Source of the DNA: Brachycybe producta
Taxonomy: Eukaryota; Arthropoda; Diplopoda; Playtdesmida; Andrognathidae
Reading direction: 5' to 3'
DNA: 64,000 bases
Assembly: GCA_036925085.1 (NCBI GenBank)
Contig: JAUPFP010000027.1
Coordinates: forward strand, 1,379,501 to 1,443,500
The notes beneath the pieces are model-generated. The model had not been told where the DNA came from. It did no database searches and was given only the letters and a program-made list of their open reading frames with translations. Below are positions 10,819 through 19,499 of this stretch, in pieces. Position 1 is the stretch's first letter, and the number at the start of each line of letters is the position of its first letter. A program made the translations under genes and the position numbers.

Positions 10819-10882
10819 TGATCCGCCCCGGGATCAGGTCGGCTGAGCCAGCAAGGATTGCGCCCATGACCCCCACTCAGTT

Positions 10883-13819
10883 TCAGACTGATTTCTTCGG
10901 TGGTGGATTCATCGGAGCCACCATCCACTCCGACATCCACCGACGTATCCACCACGAACACATCCGGGTGTTTCTCCACCCGAGACCGACATCGAAATCA
11001 GTCCCCCTGAGTCTTAACACCTCTTGCTGTCGAAACGCTTCAACAGCAAGAGTGTCAAGTTGCGGACTCTGCCGAAGAGTCCGACTTGTCAGAAGGTCTA
11101 CGAGGGCGGCCGCGGGATCGGACACGCTACCTCGTAGAGGGTGGGTGACAAATTCTCCCACCATTCCTTCCAAGTCGCAGCCAAGGAGACGCTGGACGTA
11201 TGGGGCCGCGAGCTGGGCTATACGTACGAGCCCAGCTCCTGTCCCCACCACGTCTAGAACAGCGAAGCATCTCCTTACCGGGTTGACGACCAGCAACACC
11301 GGATAGTCTGTACTGCCAAATGCCAGCACATAACGCATGGCAAATGACGGCAACGACGGCGTCCACGGAACTGGGAGTGGCTCCCCCAGGCGATAGTATC
11401 CGTGGTATTGGTACCCCTCCATTCCCGGCTGGTCCTGCCACAGACCAAGCCGGTTATTCAGAAAGACCTCTCCTTCTGAATACGGAGGCTCCGCACCAAA
11501 GCGTCGACCCTCGCCCTCGGGCTCAGGAGACTTGGCTCTTTCTTCCGGTCCTAGGGCCGCAAAGACCCCATCATCGGGACCCGGAGAGAAGGGTGTCCTT
11601 CCTACGGAAGGCACGGGACCACGTTTGGCGGGAACGTCATTTTTCCCCGCCGGGCTGCCCCCACCGCTAGGTAACGGTGAGCTGACCCGGTGGAGAGTTC
11701 CCACCGACCGAACTAACAAGTTCGGTACCGCCACCACCTTCGGGGAGGATGACGGTATACCGAGAACAACGTCTCGCATTGACCGATCATCCATCCGTGC
11801 CGTCGTGCTATGACGGGTATGGTGCGGCTGGCTCCCGGCCGACACGGTCGCACCGTGTCGGGACTCCTCCTCCTCGGTCCCGATACTTCCACCACCACCA
11901 GTCCCCTGGGACCCACGGGTGGAAGCTTTCGGACCTCCCTTCTTCTCATGATGGGCCTTCTTGCCCTTCTTTTTCTTTTTCTTTTTCTTCTTTTCATGAG
12001 AAGAAGGTTCACCGTGCTGTGAGCTGGACGCACCGAAGCTCACAGACTTACCGGGCCGGTCAGTCTTAGGAGGGTGGGTAGCCCTCTTCGATTGACCGGA
12101 CTTACTAGTCGCAGACGTTCTAGCCGAAGCTGTACTAGTCTTTGAACTAGCTCCCGTAGCCGAACCGACGGTCGAGGATGCTCGTGTCGCCACGAAGCGT
12201 CCCTTTCCATCCCGGGGAAGATCTCTCTTCTCCGGGGCAAGGGTCGGCTGACCCTTGCCACCAACAGGTTTAACTGCCGCACCCTGGTGAGGTGCCTTGG
12301 CAGCTTGTATCACCCCCCTCTGGGCGATACGCTGTTGGCCAGCAGCCGTGGTGGCACTCGGAATAGGAGTGGCACCAACTCCGACGGGAGGTTCTCCTGT
12401 ACTGAGCGGATCCCGGGCATCAGCTTCCCGCAGGGGCGGAAACTGAGAGGCCTGGAGCTCAAACTCCCGACGGTGTGCAGCCTTCTTGTCCCGCAGGACA
12501 AGGGCAGCACATCTGGCCGCTTGTGCCTGGTGGTACCGCAAGCGGTCCTCCTGGCTCCACTTTCCTTTGGGAAAGCCGGCCGGACCTCCACGAGAGGTCT
12601 TAGCCTTCTTTCCCACCGGATTACTGGCCAAAGGTGGGGTGAAGGGGCGGGGACGTTTTTGTCCCTGACCACCACCACCACTGGCGTGAGTGCTCTTCCT
12701 CGGAGCGGGAGGAGAAGGCTGATTGGCCTTCTTTTCCGCTCGTCGGTCCCTCTTGGGAGTTGCAGACTGCCAGCTTGAACAGCCAGCCTCCGCTTCGGTT
12801 GGTCCCGAAACCGGAGGCTGACCAACAGGCCAGGCAGCACCAGCAGCTCCCTCAGGATGAGCTGGCGACACCGGGAGAAGACCTACTGCCGGCGTAAACT
12901 TCGCCAAGGCAGCCTTCGTCCTCTCCAACTGTGCCTCCCTCTTCGCCAGGGCTTTCATCCTGGCGGTGTACCGAGCAGCTCCGGACTTCTTTTTGGATTT
13001 AGAACCGTCCTTACGGAACTGCTGGGTAGGGTACTCCCCAACGAAGTAGCGTTTCCCATCCGACGCCAGGAAACCACCTGACGCCGATTGGTACTGCGCG
13101 GCTTCATCCTGCCTTTCCAGACAGGCCGCTTCCGTCTCCCCAACAGGGTCGACCGGAATTGGACTGTCCTTCTGGGCTGGAGTACCCTCCTGGGATCCGG
13201 TCACAGACCGTTTACCCAGGGAGCCTGATCCTCTCCCTTCAGACTCCGAAGAGTCCTCTGAAGAGAGGATCCGTTGGCCTCGCCACCGCCTGGAGACGGG
13301 CACCACATCATCTTCCATGGTGTCCATCTCCGCCTCCGTGTCGATGACCAGGGTTCCTCCCAAGGAGGCATCCCTGCTTCCCTCAGCCAGGCTAGCCAAT
13401 TCTAGCCGGCCTTGGTCCGCCGGAGGATCACACTTCGTCAAAGAGGTAGCTGCCAAACCGGTGGCCACCTCTTCGACGGGCGTGCTGGCCCGCACCGGCT
13501 CACCAACCGCCGGGATCTCCATGGCTCCCAACTTAATGGTCGCCCTCGGAGAACCCACGGTGGGAGGCGGTGTCAACCGTCCCCAAACAGACCCATAGTA
13601 TAGAGGGGTCCGAGGGGACGGCTGGGTCACCACAGCATCATCAGCCAATAGCAGACCCAAAGGTCCGCCGTCGGCCAAGTCAGCTATGGCCCGACCCAAA
13701 GAGTCCGGGGAGCAAGCGGCATCCGACTCCAACAGCTCCGCATCCTCCGGATGCAAAGAGCTGAGGGAGGAGGAACCGCTGCCACCCCCGCCAGTGTCTT
13801 CCTTCTCCGCCGTGGCTAC
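10883..13819 (-). CDS. Retrotransposon ORF4, unknown function (candidate Pol-fused exon)
   Basis: An open frame of 978 codons runs from a candidate 3' splice site (intron end at 13820, preceded by a T-rich tract and TTTCAG) to a stop at 10885-10883. The frame is also open upstream to 14509, but that part consists of 81-bp repeats and has no ATG at its start (TTG). The predicted protein is long, polar and rich in Gly, Ser, Pro and Ala. It has an acidic N-terminal part, a run of about ten lysines in a Lys/His-rich segment, and a more ordered C-terminal part around FAMRYVLAFGSTDYPVLLVV and a CDLEGMVGEF segment. I see no signal peptide or transmembrane anchor, so an envelope protein is unlikely. 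I do not recognise a domain. Splice phase suggests expression as a C-terminal extension of Pol. Confidence 0.6.
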   Translation of the reverse strand, partial: VATAEKEDTGGGGSGSSSLSSLHPEDAELLESDAACSPDSLGRAIADLADGGPLGLLLADDAVVTQPSPRTPLYYGSVWGRLTPPPTVGSPRATIKLGAMEIPAVGEPVRASTPVEEVATGLAATSLTKCDPPADQGRLELASLAEGSRDASLGGTLVIDTEAEMDTMEDDVVPVSRRWRGQRILSSEDSSESEGRGSGSLGKRSVTGSQEGTPAQKDSPIPVDPVGETEAACLERQDEAAQYQSASGGFLASDGKRYFVGEYPTQQFRKDGSKSKKKSGAARYTARMKALAKREAQLERTKAALAKFTPAVGLLPVSPAHPEGAAGAAWPVGQPPVSGPTEAEAGCSSWQSATPKRDRRAEKKANQPSPPAPRKSTHASGGGGQGQKRPRPFTPPLASNPVGKKAKTSRGGPAGFPKGKWSQEDRLRYHQAQAARCAALVLRDKKAAHRREFELQASQFPPLREADARDPLSTGEPPVGVGATPIPSATTAAGQQRIAQRGVIQAAKAPHQGAAVKPVGGKGQPTLAPEKRDLPRDGKGRFVATRASSTVGSATGASSKTSTASARTSATSKSGQSKRATHPPKTDRPGKSVSFGASSSQHGEPSSHEKKKKKKKKKGKKAHHEKKGGPKASTRGSQGTGGGGSIGTEEEESRHGATVSAGSQPHHTRHSTTARMDDRSMRDVVLGIPSSSPKVVAVPNLLVRSVGTLHRVSSPLPSGGGSPAGKNDVPAKRGPVPSVGRTPFSPGPDDGVFAALGPEERAKSPEPEGEGRRFGAEPPYSEGEVFLNNRLGLWQDQPGMEGYQYHGYYRLGEPLPVPWTPSLPSFAMRYVLAFGSTDYPVLLVVNPVRRCFAVLDVVGTGAGLVRIAQLAAPYVQRLLGCDLEGMVGEFVTHPLRGSVSDPAAALVDLLTSRTLRQSPQLDTLAVEAFRQQEVLRLRGTDFDVGLGWRNTRMCSWWIRRWMSEWMVAPMNPPPKKSV

Positions 13820-14520
13820 CTGAAACAGATCAAAAAACACGGTAAGTATTTGACCTACTACGGTAGGAAACATTTTCCATGGCCCAAAACCGCGAAAAAA
13901 TGTTTTCCGGCCGGGCAGGCACCGTGGTACACGGCCAAAGCCGTCCCCAACGGTAATTGCACGGTCGGAACCGGCCAAAAACATTTTTGGTCGGTCCAAA
14001 ACCCGTAATTTTACGTTCGGTATCTTGGGCGGTGATTTCCACGGTAAATCACCGTAGGAAATCCCGTTTCCACCGTGCATATCCCGTGACCCACGGTAAA
14101 AACCGTCCTTCACGGGGCTCGCACGGTCGGAATCGGCCAAACAGGTGTTTGGACCGTCCAAACCTGGCACCGACAATTCAGGCTCCTTGGGGAGTGGTTT
14201 ACACGGACAACTACCGTGCAAAACCACTTTCCGTCCGTTACAACACCGTGGATCACGGTCGACACCATTTTCCACGGTGGTTTCACGGACAGAACCGTGC
14301 AAAAACACCTTTTCACCGTCCAAACTCCGTAGAACTTGGTCTCCACCAAGCCCCGCAGTGTTCTGACGGCAAAACACCGTGTTATGCACGGCCCCATCGG
14401 CGGTAGCATCACCGTCAAAATTGCCACGGTGACGCCTCCACCAAAACCACGTGTTCAAGCGGTCAATGACCGCTTGACACACCCAAAAGCAATAAAAGAA
14501 TACTGCCAAAGGGGACTTAC
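13820..14520 (-). other. Candidate in-frame intron between pol and ORF4
   Basis: The donor AAA|GTAAGT lies at 14520-14515 near the end of pol, and the acceptor TGTTTCAG| ends at 13820 after a T-rich tract. The donor falls between two codons of pol (after Lys) and the acceptor between two codons of ORF4 (before Val), so both are phase 0 and splicing would join the frames without a stop. Unspliced RNA would instead end Pol 21 codons later at 14457-14455. The 701-nt interval is filled by the 81-bp repeat array. Confidence 0.6.
13840..14450 (-). repeat. 81-bp tandem array downstream of pol
   Basis: CACGG words recur at 13960, 14040, 14122, 14202 and 14284, about 81 bp apart, usually followed about 10 bp later by ACCGTG or a CGGCC-type complement. 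Because 81 is a multiple of three the array stays open on the minus strand, and translated copies repeat every 54 residues (two units), for example a xLDGxNxxLADSDR-like segment. It resembles, at the word level, the array in the leader (21389-22129). Confidence 0.7.
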
Positions 14521-17500
14521 TTTGTTTTTTGTAGCATCCAATAAGCCTGAGTTTTTGCCGTTTTTTCGGTGAACTTTTCGTTTTTTAACCAAATTAGCGG
14601 CAAACGACCGTCTAAATTTTAATTTAAAGGCAAGATGGCGTTTAGCCGCTAACTTCACCGGAGGAACGGCTAGCAGCGGCGGCTTGGCGGCTAAAACAGT
14701 ATTAGCCGCCTCCATTGCTGTTACCATAGAGATTCTACCATCGTCTGCCACAATAGGAGCAGATACACGGCCTGAATCTCTATGGAAAGACTCAGGAGAG
14801 AGATATTTAGGGGAAATCACTGCTGCAGATTCCTCTTCGAGTTTGCAGCTGGGAATTGTGGATTTCTCCACCCAGCTCCCCCTGAACAACCGCCATCTGT
14901 CCGTGACAGACAGGCGGCACCCAGTCCAGGGGTCACTGCGCTCCCAGTCCTTATTTCCCCAATTCAGGTCCTCATCCCACAACAGAGAATGACCTGCTCT
15001 CTCCCACCAGGACAGGGACTTCCAAAGTCCCTGCACCACCCTGGTGCCAGTTGGAGCTCCAGAGGAAGCTTGCATAACCTCAAAGGCCCTGGGTTTCCTC
15101 GGACGGAGGTAATACCGGGGCCGAGGTGCTTCCTCTGCCTCAGAGTCAGTTGACTCCACCACCAAGCTAGGCTTGCCAGAAGGTCCTGGAGAGACATCAT
15201 CCCTCCTCTCACTTCTAGCTGACCCAGACTCGGCATCACTGGACCCTTCAGAGTTCGATGAGGTTTCAGAGCCACCTAGGCCATCTTCCTCACGAACCCC
15301 ACATGTGGGAATGTACGGCTTCAAGTTATCAACGTGAAACCGGTCCCGCACCTTCCGACCATACCCATCTACGAATTCTATCTCGTAGACCAGGTCGGAA
15401 ACCTGCCGGACCACCGTACCCAGTTCAGCCTTGTAAGCGAAATTCCACTTCTTGGCTTGACCGAGCTTCCCAGCCATATCCCTTATCCAGACCTTATTAC
15501 CAGGCTGGTATCGGGGTGGCTCCACCCGGCCGGCGTCATACCGACTCTTCTGTCTTCTTTGAGCGGCCGCCAAATTTTGACGAGCACGCTCCTCCACGGC
15601 TTGCTGGTCGGGCAAGTCGCGTACCGGACCGTTAGGGAGGAGATTGTCAATCCCCAACCTAGGCTCACGACCAAACAACAATTGGTACGGAGACACTTCC
15701 GTGCTCTCCTGCACCGCAGTGTTGTAGGCCCACACGGCGGGCCGCAATTTCTCCCACCAATCACGTTGGTCCTTGAGGGGATCAAGGTAACGCTTGATGG
15801 TTTCCATCACGGTCTTGTTCGTACGCTCCGTAAGCCCATTAGCTTGCGGATGGTACGCCGTCGTGAAGTGCTGCGCTATATTATAGCGCTCCCGGAACTT
15901 TCGCAAAATCCTGCTACAGAACTGGGATCCACGATCCGAGATGAGAGTAGTCGGTGTGCCATACACCGACAAGATCTCATCTTTCAGGAACTTGACAACA
16001 CAAGCGGCCGTAGCCCTTCGTACTGCCTTTGCCACGCCGTACCGGGTGAAGTAGTCCACCATAATCAGTACATATGTGACTCCACCCACGGACGCGGGAA
16101 AAGGCCCAACAAAGTCCATTCCCCAGGCATGAACCGGGTACTCAGGAACTATGGGTTGCAAGAATCCTTGAGCTCTTGCGAACTGTCGTACTCTCTGACA
16201 CACTAAGCATGACTTAACATACTCCACCGTGTCACGTTTCATACCTAACCAGTAGAAACGAGTACGCATACGTTGGTAGGTCTTGTACACTCCGAAGTGA
16301 CCAGCTTCGGAGCTATCGTGCAACTTCCGCAAGCAGAAGGCTTGACACGACCTCGGCACAACCAACACAGTTCTAGTGCGATCCTGGATGGATTTGATGG
16401 CATACAACAACTTGTCTGCCACCACGAACTTGAACCTTAAGTCCGAGTCGGGGTCGGTGGAGAGCTCACGCTTCACCTTGGAGCACCAACTGTCGTTGGC
16501 CTGCTCCATTACCCAATCCACCTCAGACCGGATCCGGTAAATCACCTCACCCACGTCGGCTTCAACGTGTTCAGGCAAAGAAGGATCAACAACTTCATTC
16601 ACCGGATACCGACTCAGACAGTCAGCATCCTCGTGAAGTTTCCCCTTCTTGAACTGAATCTTATACCGGTACTCCTGCAACTGCATTTGCCAACGCCCCA
16701 ACCTGCCTTGCAGGTTTTTGGCAGTCTGCAAATGACAGAGCGCATGGTGATCTGTTACGATCACAAAGTCTCGGTTAAAGATGTAAGGTCGGAATTTACC
16801 CACGGCAAACATGATCGCCAAGCATTCCTGCTCGGTGACACTATACCGTGTTTCCGGTCCCTTCATGAGACGGCTAGCGTAGGCCAGAACCCGAGGAGCC
16901 TTGTCCTCCGGTAGCTTCTGGTATACTACGACACCTAGACCGTACCCACTCGCATCGGTGTGAATTAACACCTCACCACGTGGATCATACATGGTGAGCA
17001 CCGGTGCCTCGGTTAAAAATGCCTTTAACCGTTCGAAAGCTAGACCACACTGTTCCGACCAGTCAAAGGACGCATCCTTCCTGGTCAGATCATGCAGTGG
17101 TCTGGCGATCTTGGCAAAGTCCTTAATGAACCTACGGTAGTAGCCGGCCAGTCCAAGAAAACTTCGGACGGCGGTTACCGTTGTAGGGACATCGAACTCT
17201 TCGACTGCTCTTACGAGTCCCGGGTCCGGAGCAACTCCCTCGGCACTCACAATGTGACCGAGATATTTGACCTTGTCAAAACCGAAGAAACATTTCTTCG
17301 GCTGGAGTTTCAGCTCCGCCCCTCGTAACAGTCTCAGGACAGTACTCAAGCGTTCGAGAAACTGCTCAAAGGTGCTCCCAAAGATGATAATATCGTCCAG
17401 GTACACCAAGCAGCTCTCCCACTTGTGTCCCGCCAGCAAGAGGTCTAACGCTCTTTGCATAGTGGCAGGAGCATTGCAGAGTCCGAAAGGCATTTTTCGA

Positions 17501-18075
17501 AACTCAAACAGACCTTGAGAGCAAATGAATGCTGTCTTCTCAATGTCTTGCTCCGCCATCCTGACCTGCCAGTAACCACTAGCAAGGTCTAGGGTCGCGA
17601 AATACTTCGCCCCAGCCAGTGAATCGAGGGCATCATCGATGCGAGGTAACGGGTACTGATCCGCCTTAGTTTGGGCATTCAGTCGCCGATAGTCCACGCA
17701 AAAACGAAAGCCACCATCTTTCTTGCGAACAAGCAAGATAGGGCTCGCGTAGGGACTATGCGAAGGTTGGATTACCCCTGCATCCAACATCTTCGCTACC
17801 TCTTCTCTCTCGATTGCACGAGCCGCCGGAGCGGTTCTTCGCAATCCTTCACGCACCGGAGGTAACCCACCGGTATTAATTGTGTGCTCGACGAGCGGGG
17901 TTTCCCCCAGCTCTGTATAATCGAACGCAAAATGATCACGGCGTTCTAGCAGGAACTCCCGAAGCTGTGCCGCCTCCTCAGGCTTCAGACTAGGTCCGAT
18001 TTTAAGGCACTCTTCGAGAGTGGGTTTCACTTCCGCATTGAGGATCCGGCGACCTTTCTTGGTTGCCCCTCTCAA
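14455..18075 (-). CDS. pol: Retrotransposon Pol: reverse transcriptase, RNase H, integrase
   Basis: The 1206-codon frame first opens upstream at about 18132 and has no ATG at its nominal start (TTG at 18075), so it is probably reached by frameshift or reinitiation from the protease ORF. Counting from 18075: reverse transcriptase with FATLDLASGYWQV and the catalytic YLDD at residues 225-228; RNase H with TDAS at about 373-376 and later DADCLSRYP; an integrase zinc-binding site with His586, His593, Cys623 and Cys626; an integrase core with Asp654, Asp714 and Glu750 (D,D-35-E spacing); and a C-terminal SH3-like segment around NKVWIRD. The RT-RH-IN order is that of Ty3/Gypsy. All catalytic residues expected are present. 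The tail after 14521 may be replaced by ORF4 through splicing. Confidence 0.95.
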   Translation of the reverse strand: MRGATKKGRRILNAEVKPTLEECLKIGPSLKPEEAAQLREFLLERRDHFAFDYTELGETPLVEHTINTGGLPPVREGLRRTAPAARAIEREEVAKMLDAGVIQPSHSPYASPILLVRKKDGGFRFCVDYRRLNAQTKADQYPLPRIDDALDSLAGAKYFATLDLASGYWQVRMAEQDIEKTAFICSQGLFEFRKMPFGLCNAPATMQRALDLLLAGHKWESCLVYLDDIIIFGSTFEQFLERLSTVLRLLRGAELKLQPKKCFFGFDKVKYLGHIVSAEGVAPDPGLVRAVEEFDVPTTVTAVRSFLGLAGYYRRFIKDFAKIARPLHDLTRKDASFDWSEQCGLAFERLKAFLTEAPVLTMYDPRGEVLIHTDASGYGLGVVVYQKLPEDKAPRVLAYASRLMKGPETRYSVTEQECLAIMFAVGKFRPYIFNRDFVIVTDHHALCHLQTAKNLQGRLGRWQMQLQEYRYKIQFKKGKLHEDADCLSRYPVNEVVDPSLPEHVEADVGEVIYRIRSEVDWVMEQANDSWCSKVKRELSTDPDSDLRFKFVVADKLLYAIKSIQDRTRTVLVVPRSCQAFCLRKLHDSSEAGHFGVYKTYQRMRTRFYWLGMKRDTVEYVKSCLVCQRVRQFARAQGFLQPIVPEYPVHAWGMDFVGPFPASVGGVTYVLIMVDYFTRYGVAKAVRRATAACVVKFLKDEILSVYGTPTTLISDRGSQFCSRILRKFRERYNIAQHFTTAYHPQANGLTERTNKTVMETIKRYLDPLKDQRDWWEKLRPAVWAYNTAVQESTEVSPYQLLFGREPRLGIDNLLPNGPVRDLPDQQAVEERARQNLAAAQRRQKSRYDAGRVEPPRYQPGNKVWIRDMAGKLGQAKKWNFAYKAELGTVVRQVSDLVYEIEFVDGYGRKVRDRFHVDNLKPYIPTCGVREEDGLGGSETSSNSEGSSDAESGSARSERRDDVSPGPSGKPSLVVESTDSEAEEAPRPRYYLRPRKPRAFEVMQASSGAPTGTRVVQGLWKSLSWWERAGHSLLWDEDLNWGNKDWERSDPWTGCRLSVTDRWRLFRGSWVEKSTIPSCKLEEESAAVISPKYLSPESFHRDSGRVSAPIVADDGRISMVTAMEAANTVLAAKPPLLAVPPVKLAAKRHLAFKLKFRRSFAANLVKKRKVHRKNGKNSGLLDATKNKVSPLWQYSFIAFGCVKRSLTA

Positions 18076-18134
18076 CTTAGGCGGAAGCCCCCTGGTCGAC
18101 CATCTCCATGAGTGGGGTCTCCCCCTCTCAACTT
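18068..18134 (-). other. Pro/pol overlap with two internal PPT-core copies
   Basis: The 11-mer AAGTTGAGAGG, found in the 3' polypurine tract, occurs here at 18134-18124 and again at 18078-18068. The copies are 56 nt apart and are extended by four or five G residues. The protease ORF stops at 18074-18072, within the second copy, and the pol frame lies one base back. There is no perfect X-XXY-YYZ slippery heptamer here; the G-runs are the nearest thing. Confidence 0.6.
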
Positions 18135-19451
18135 AGATGGAACGTCCAGTCCCACCACTAGGGCTGCCTCCACAGCTTGAGCTGTCGCCACACCCTCCCC
18201 TGTCTCCAGGGCAATGGGTACGTCGGCGACGTTCTCAAGCCAAATGTCGTAAGACTCTTCTTCTGTGGCTTCGGCAATCCTTGCCACTGCCAACAGACCA
18301 CGGCCACCTAAGGCTTTACGATGGGGCTCAACGAGAAGCAGCTGTCCAGGGCCAGCATGCTCTATCAAGCTCACGGAAACTACCTTCCGCTCATGAGCTG
18401 ATAACCATACGTTCTGCAACAGTCGCAGGGAACAAACTTCCCCGCTCCTAATTGGAGAACTGGTCTCGGCGAGCGTGGGTGACACAATGTCAACCCACCC
18501 ATCCACCTTTTCAGGCTCCGCAGGCATACCTTCCGGGAACCCGAAAGGAGGGAGTAGCACCGGCTCCACAGAATCGTGAAGCCTCGCCAACGCCTCCAAT
18601 ACGGAACTCGGAAGTTGTACCGAAGTACCCTGCGCAGCCTGGACGGCCAGTGCGGCATGAAGATCATCTGGATGTGCCTTCCAGACATCTTCCCGGAAAT
18701 AAACTTTCCGGCTCACGACGTCCAACATTAACCCGAACCGGGAAGCCAGGTCAACACCTATTACGGCTTCCCCTTCACCCTCAATGAGGAGAAGATGGGT
18801 ATGTATGGACCGCCCGTGGATTGACATGTCCACGTACATGACTCCTTCTATCTGGATGGAGTACCCGCTCATGCCCGTCAGGAATGAGGGGAGGCTAACC
18901 TCCTGCACCGGTAACTCCATCTCCCGTGCCACCGACATGCTCATTACCGATACCTCGGCACCGGTGTCGACGATCGACTCAACCAGCCGACCATCCATCG
19001 ACACCAGAACACGCGGTACCCCACGCAAGTAAGCACGGCTCTGTAATTCCGGAATGGGCAACCGTCGTTGCCCGACATTACTTCTCTGAGCCTCATCCGG
19101 TCGTACCGGATGCTCAGGGGCCTGGCTTCCAGTCTCCACACCAGGAGACCCACCAGGCCTGGGCGACAGCATGGGCGCACCAATGCTCGAAGCCCTCGTA
19201 ATGCCCGTACCGTTCGGACCTTCCTCCCCCTCATCAGGGAAGAAAGGTGCCACCCAGCTCTCCAGCCGGGCAAGCGCAGCTTCCAGTGTGGGGCTTGGCT
19301 CCTGAAATACCCACCGGGTAATTTCTGGGTCCGCAGACCTAGCCAGAGGCACCCCTGCGTCATGCAGGATACCCACATATCTGGAGACTGCCCGAAGGTA
19401 CGCTCCTTCTTTACTTCGCCGGCTTTGCCGGGCACCTGAGTTTTGTAGCAT
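18072..19451 (-). CDS. pro: Retrotransposon aspartic protease and linker ORF
   Basis: The first ATG is at 19451, but the frame is open further upstream and overlaps the end of gag in the -1 frame, so translation by ribosomal frameshift is likely. Counting from the ATG, residues 162-165 are the catalytic DTGA, followed by EVSVMS, a flap-like stretch, and VIGVDLASRF corresponding to the second conserved protease strand. The C-terminal half (VSVSLIEHAGPGQLLLVEP and what follows) resembles the beta-rich spacer that precedes reverse transcriptase in many Ty3/Gypsy polyproteins. It stops at 18074-18072, overlapping pol by about 60 nt in the -1 direction. Confidence 0.9.
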   Translation of the reverse strand: MLQNSGARQSRRSKEGAYLRAVSRYVGILHDAGVPLARSADPEITRWVFQEPSPTLEAALARLESWVAPFFPDEGEEGPNGTGITRASSIGAPMLSPRPGGSPGVETGSQAPEHPVRPDEAQRSNVGQRRLPIPELQSRAYLRGVPRVLVSMDGRLVESIVDTGAEVSVMSMSVAREMELPVQEVSLPSFLTGMSGYSIQIEGVMYVDMSIHGRSIHTHLLLIEGEGEAVIGVDLASRFGLMLDVVSRKVYFREDVWKAHPDDLHAALAVQAAQGTSVQLPSSVLEALARLHDSVEPVLLPPFGFPEGMPAEPEKVDGWVDIVSPTLAETSSPIRSGEVCSLRLLQNVWLSAHERKVVSVSLIEHAGPGQLLLVEPHRKALGGRGLLAVARIAEATEEESYDIWLENVADVPIALETGEGVATAQAVEAALVVGLDVPSKLRGGDPTHGDGRPGGFRLS

Positions 19452-19453
19452 TA

Positions 19454-19499
19454 CCGGTCGACTGCAGCTCAGTTCTGCAGGGACCGGCGCCGGTTTAAC
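19454..19499 (-). promoter_or_regulatory. Candidate -1 ribosomal frameshift signal, gag to pro
   Basis: GTTAAAC at 19499-19493 lies in the gag frame as G-TTA-AAC, the X-XXY-YYZ arrangement. After a 5-nt spacer, CCGGTC (19487-19482) pairs with GACCGG (19459-19454), and CTGCAG (19480-19475) pairs with CTGCAG (19467-19462), around a 7-nt loop. A -1 slip enters the protease frame with no stop, 28 nt before the gag stop (19471-19469). GUUAAAC is a slippery heptamer known from equine arteritis virus. Confidence 0.75.

Noticed and set aside
10883..13819. Envelope glycoprotein
   Set aside because: No signal peptide, no membrane anchor, no fusion-peptide or cysteine pattern; the composition is polar and low-complexity.
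10883..14509. One continuous 1208-codon ORF as the third protein of the retrotransposon
   Set aside because: It begins with TTG, overlaps pol, and its first 230 codons are 81-bp tandem repeats ending exactly at a strong splice acceptor. The repeat part is better explained as an intron kept open by a period divisible by three.
18068..18134. A 56-57-nt intron removing the pro/pol frame change
   Set aside because: A GT-AG pair can be drawn, but the donor (GTTGAG) is poor and the resulting join creates a stop, so it does not restore a frame.
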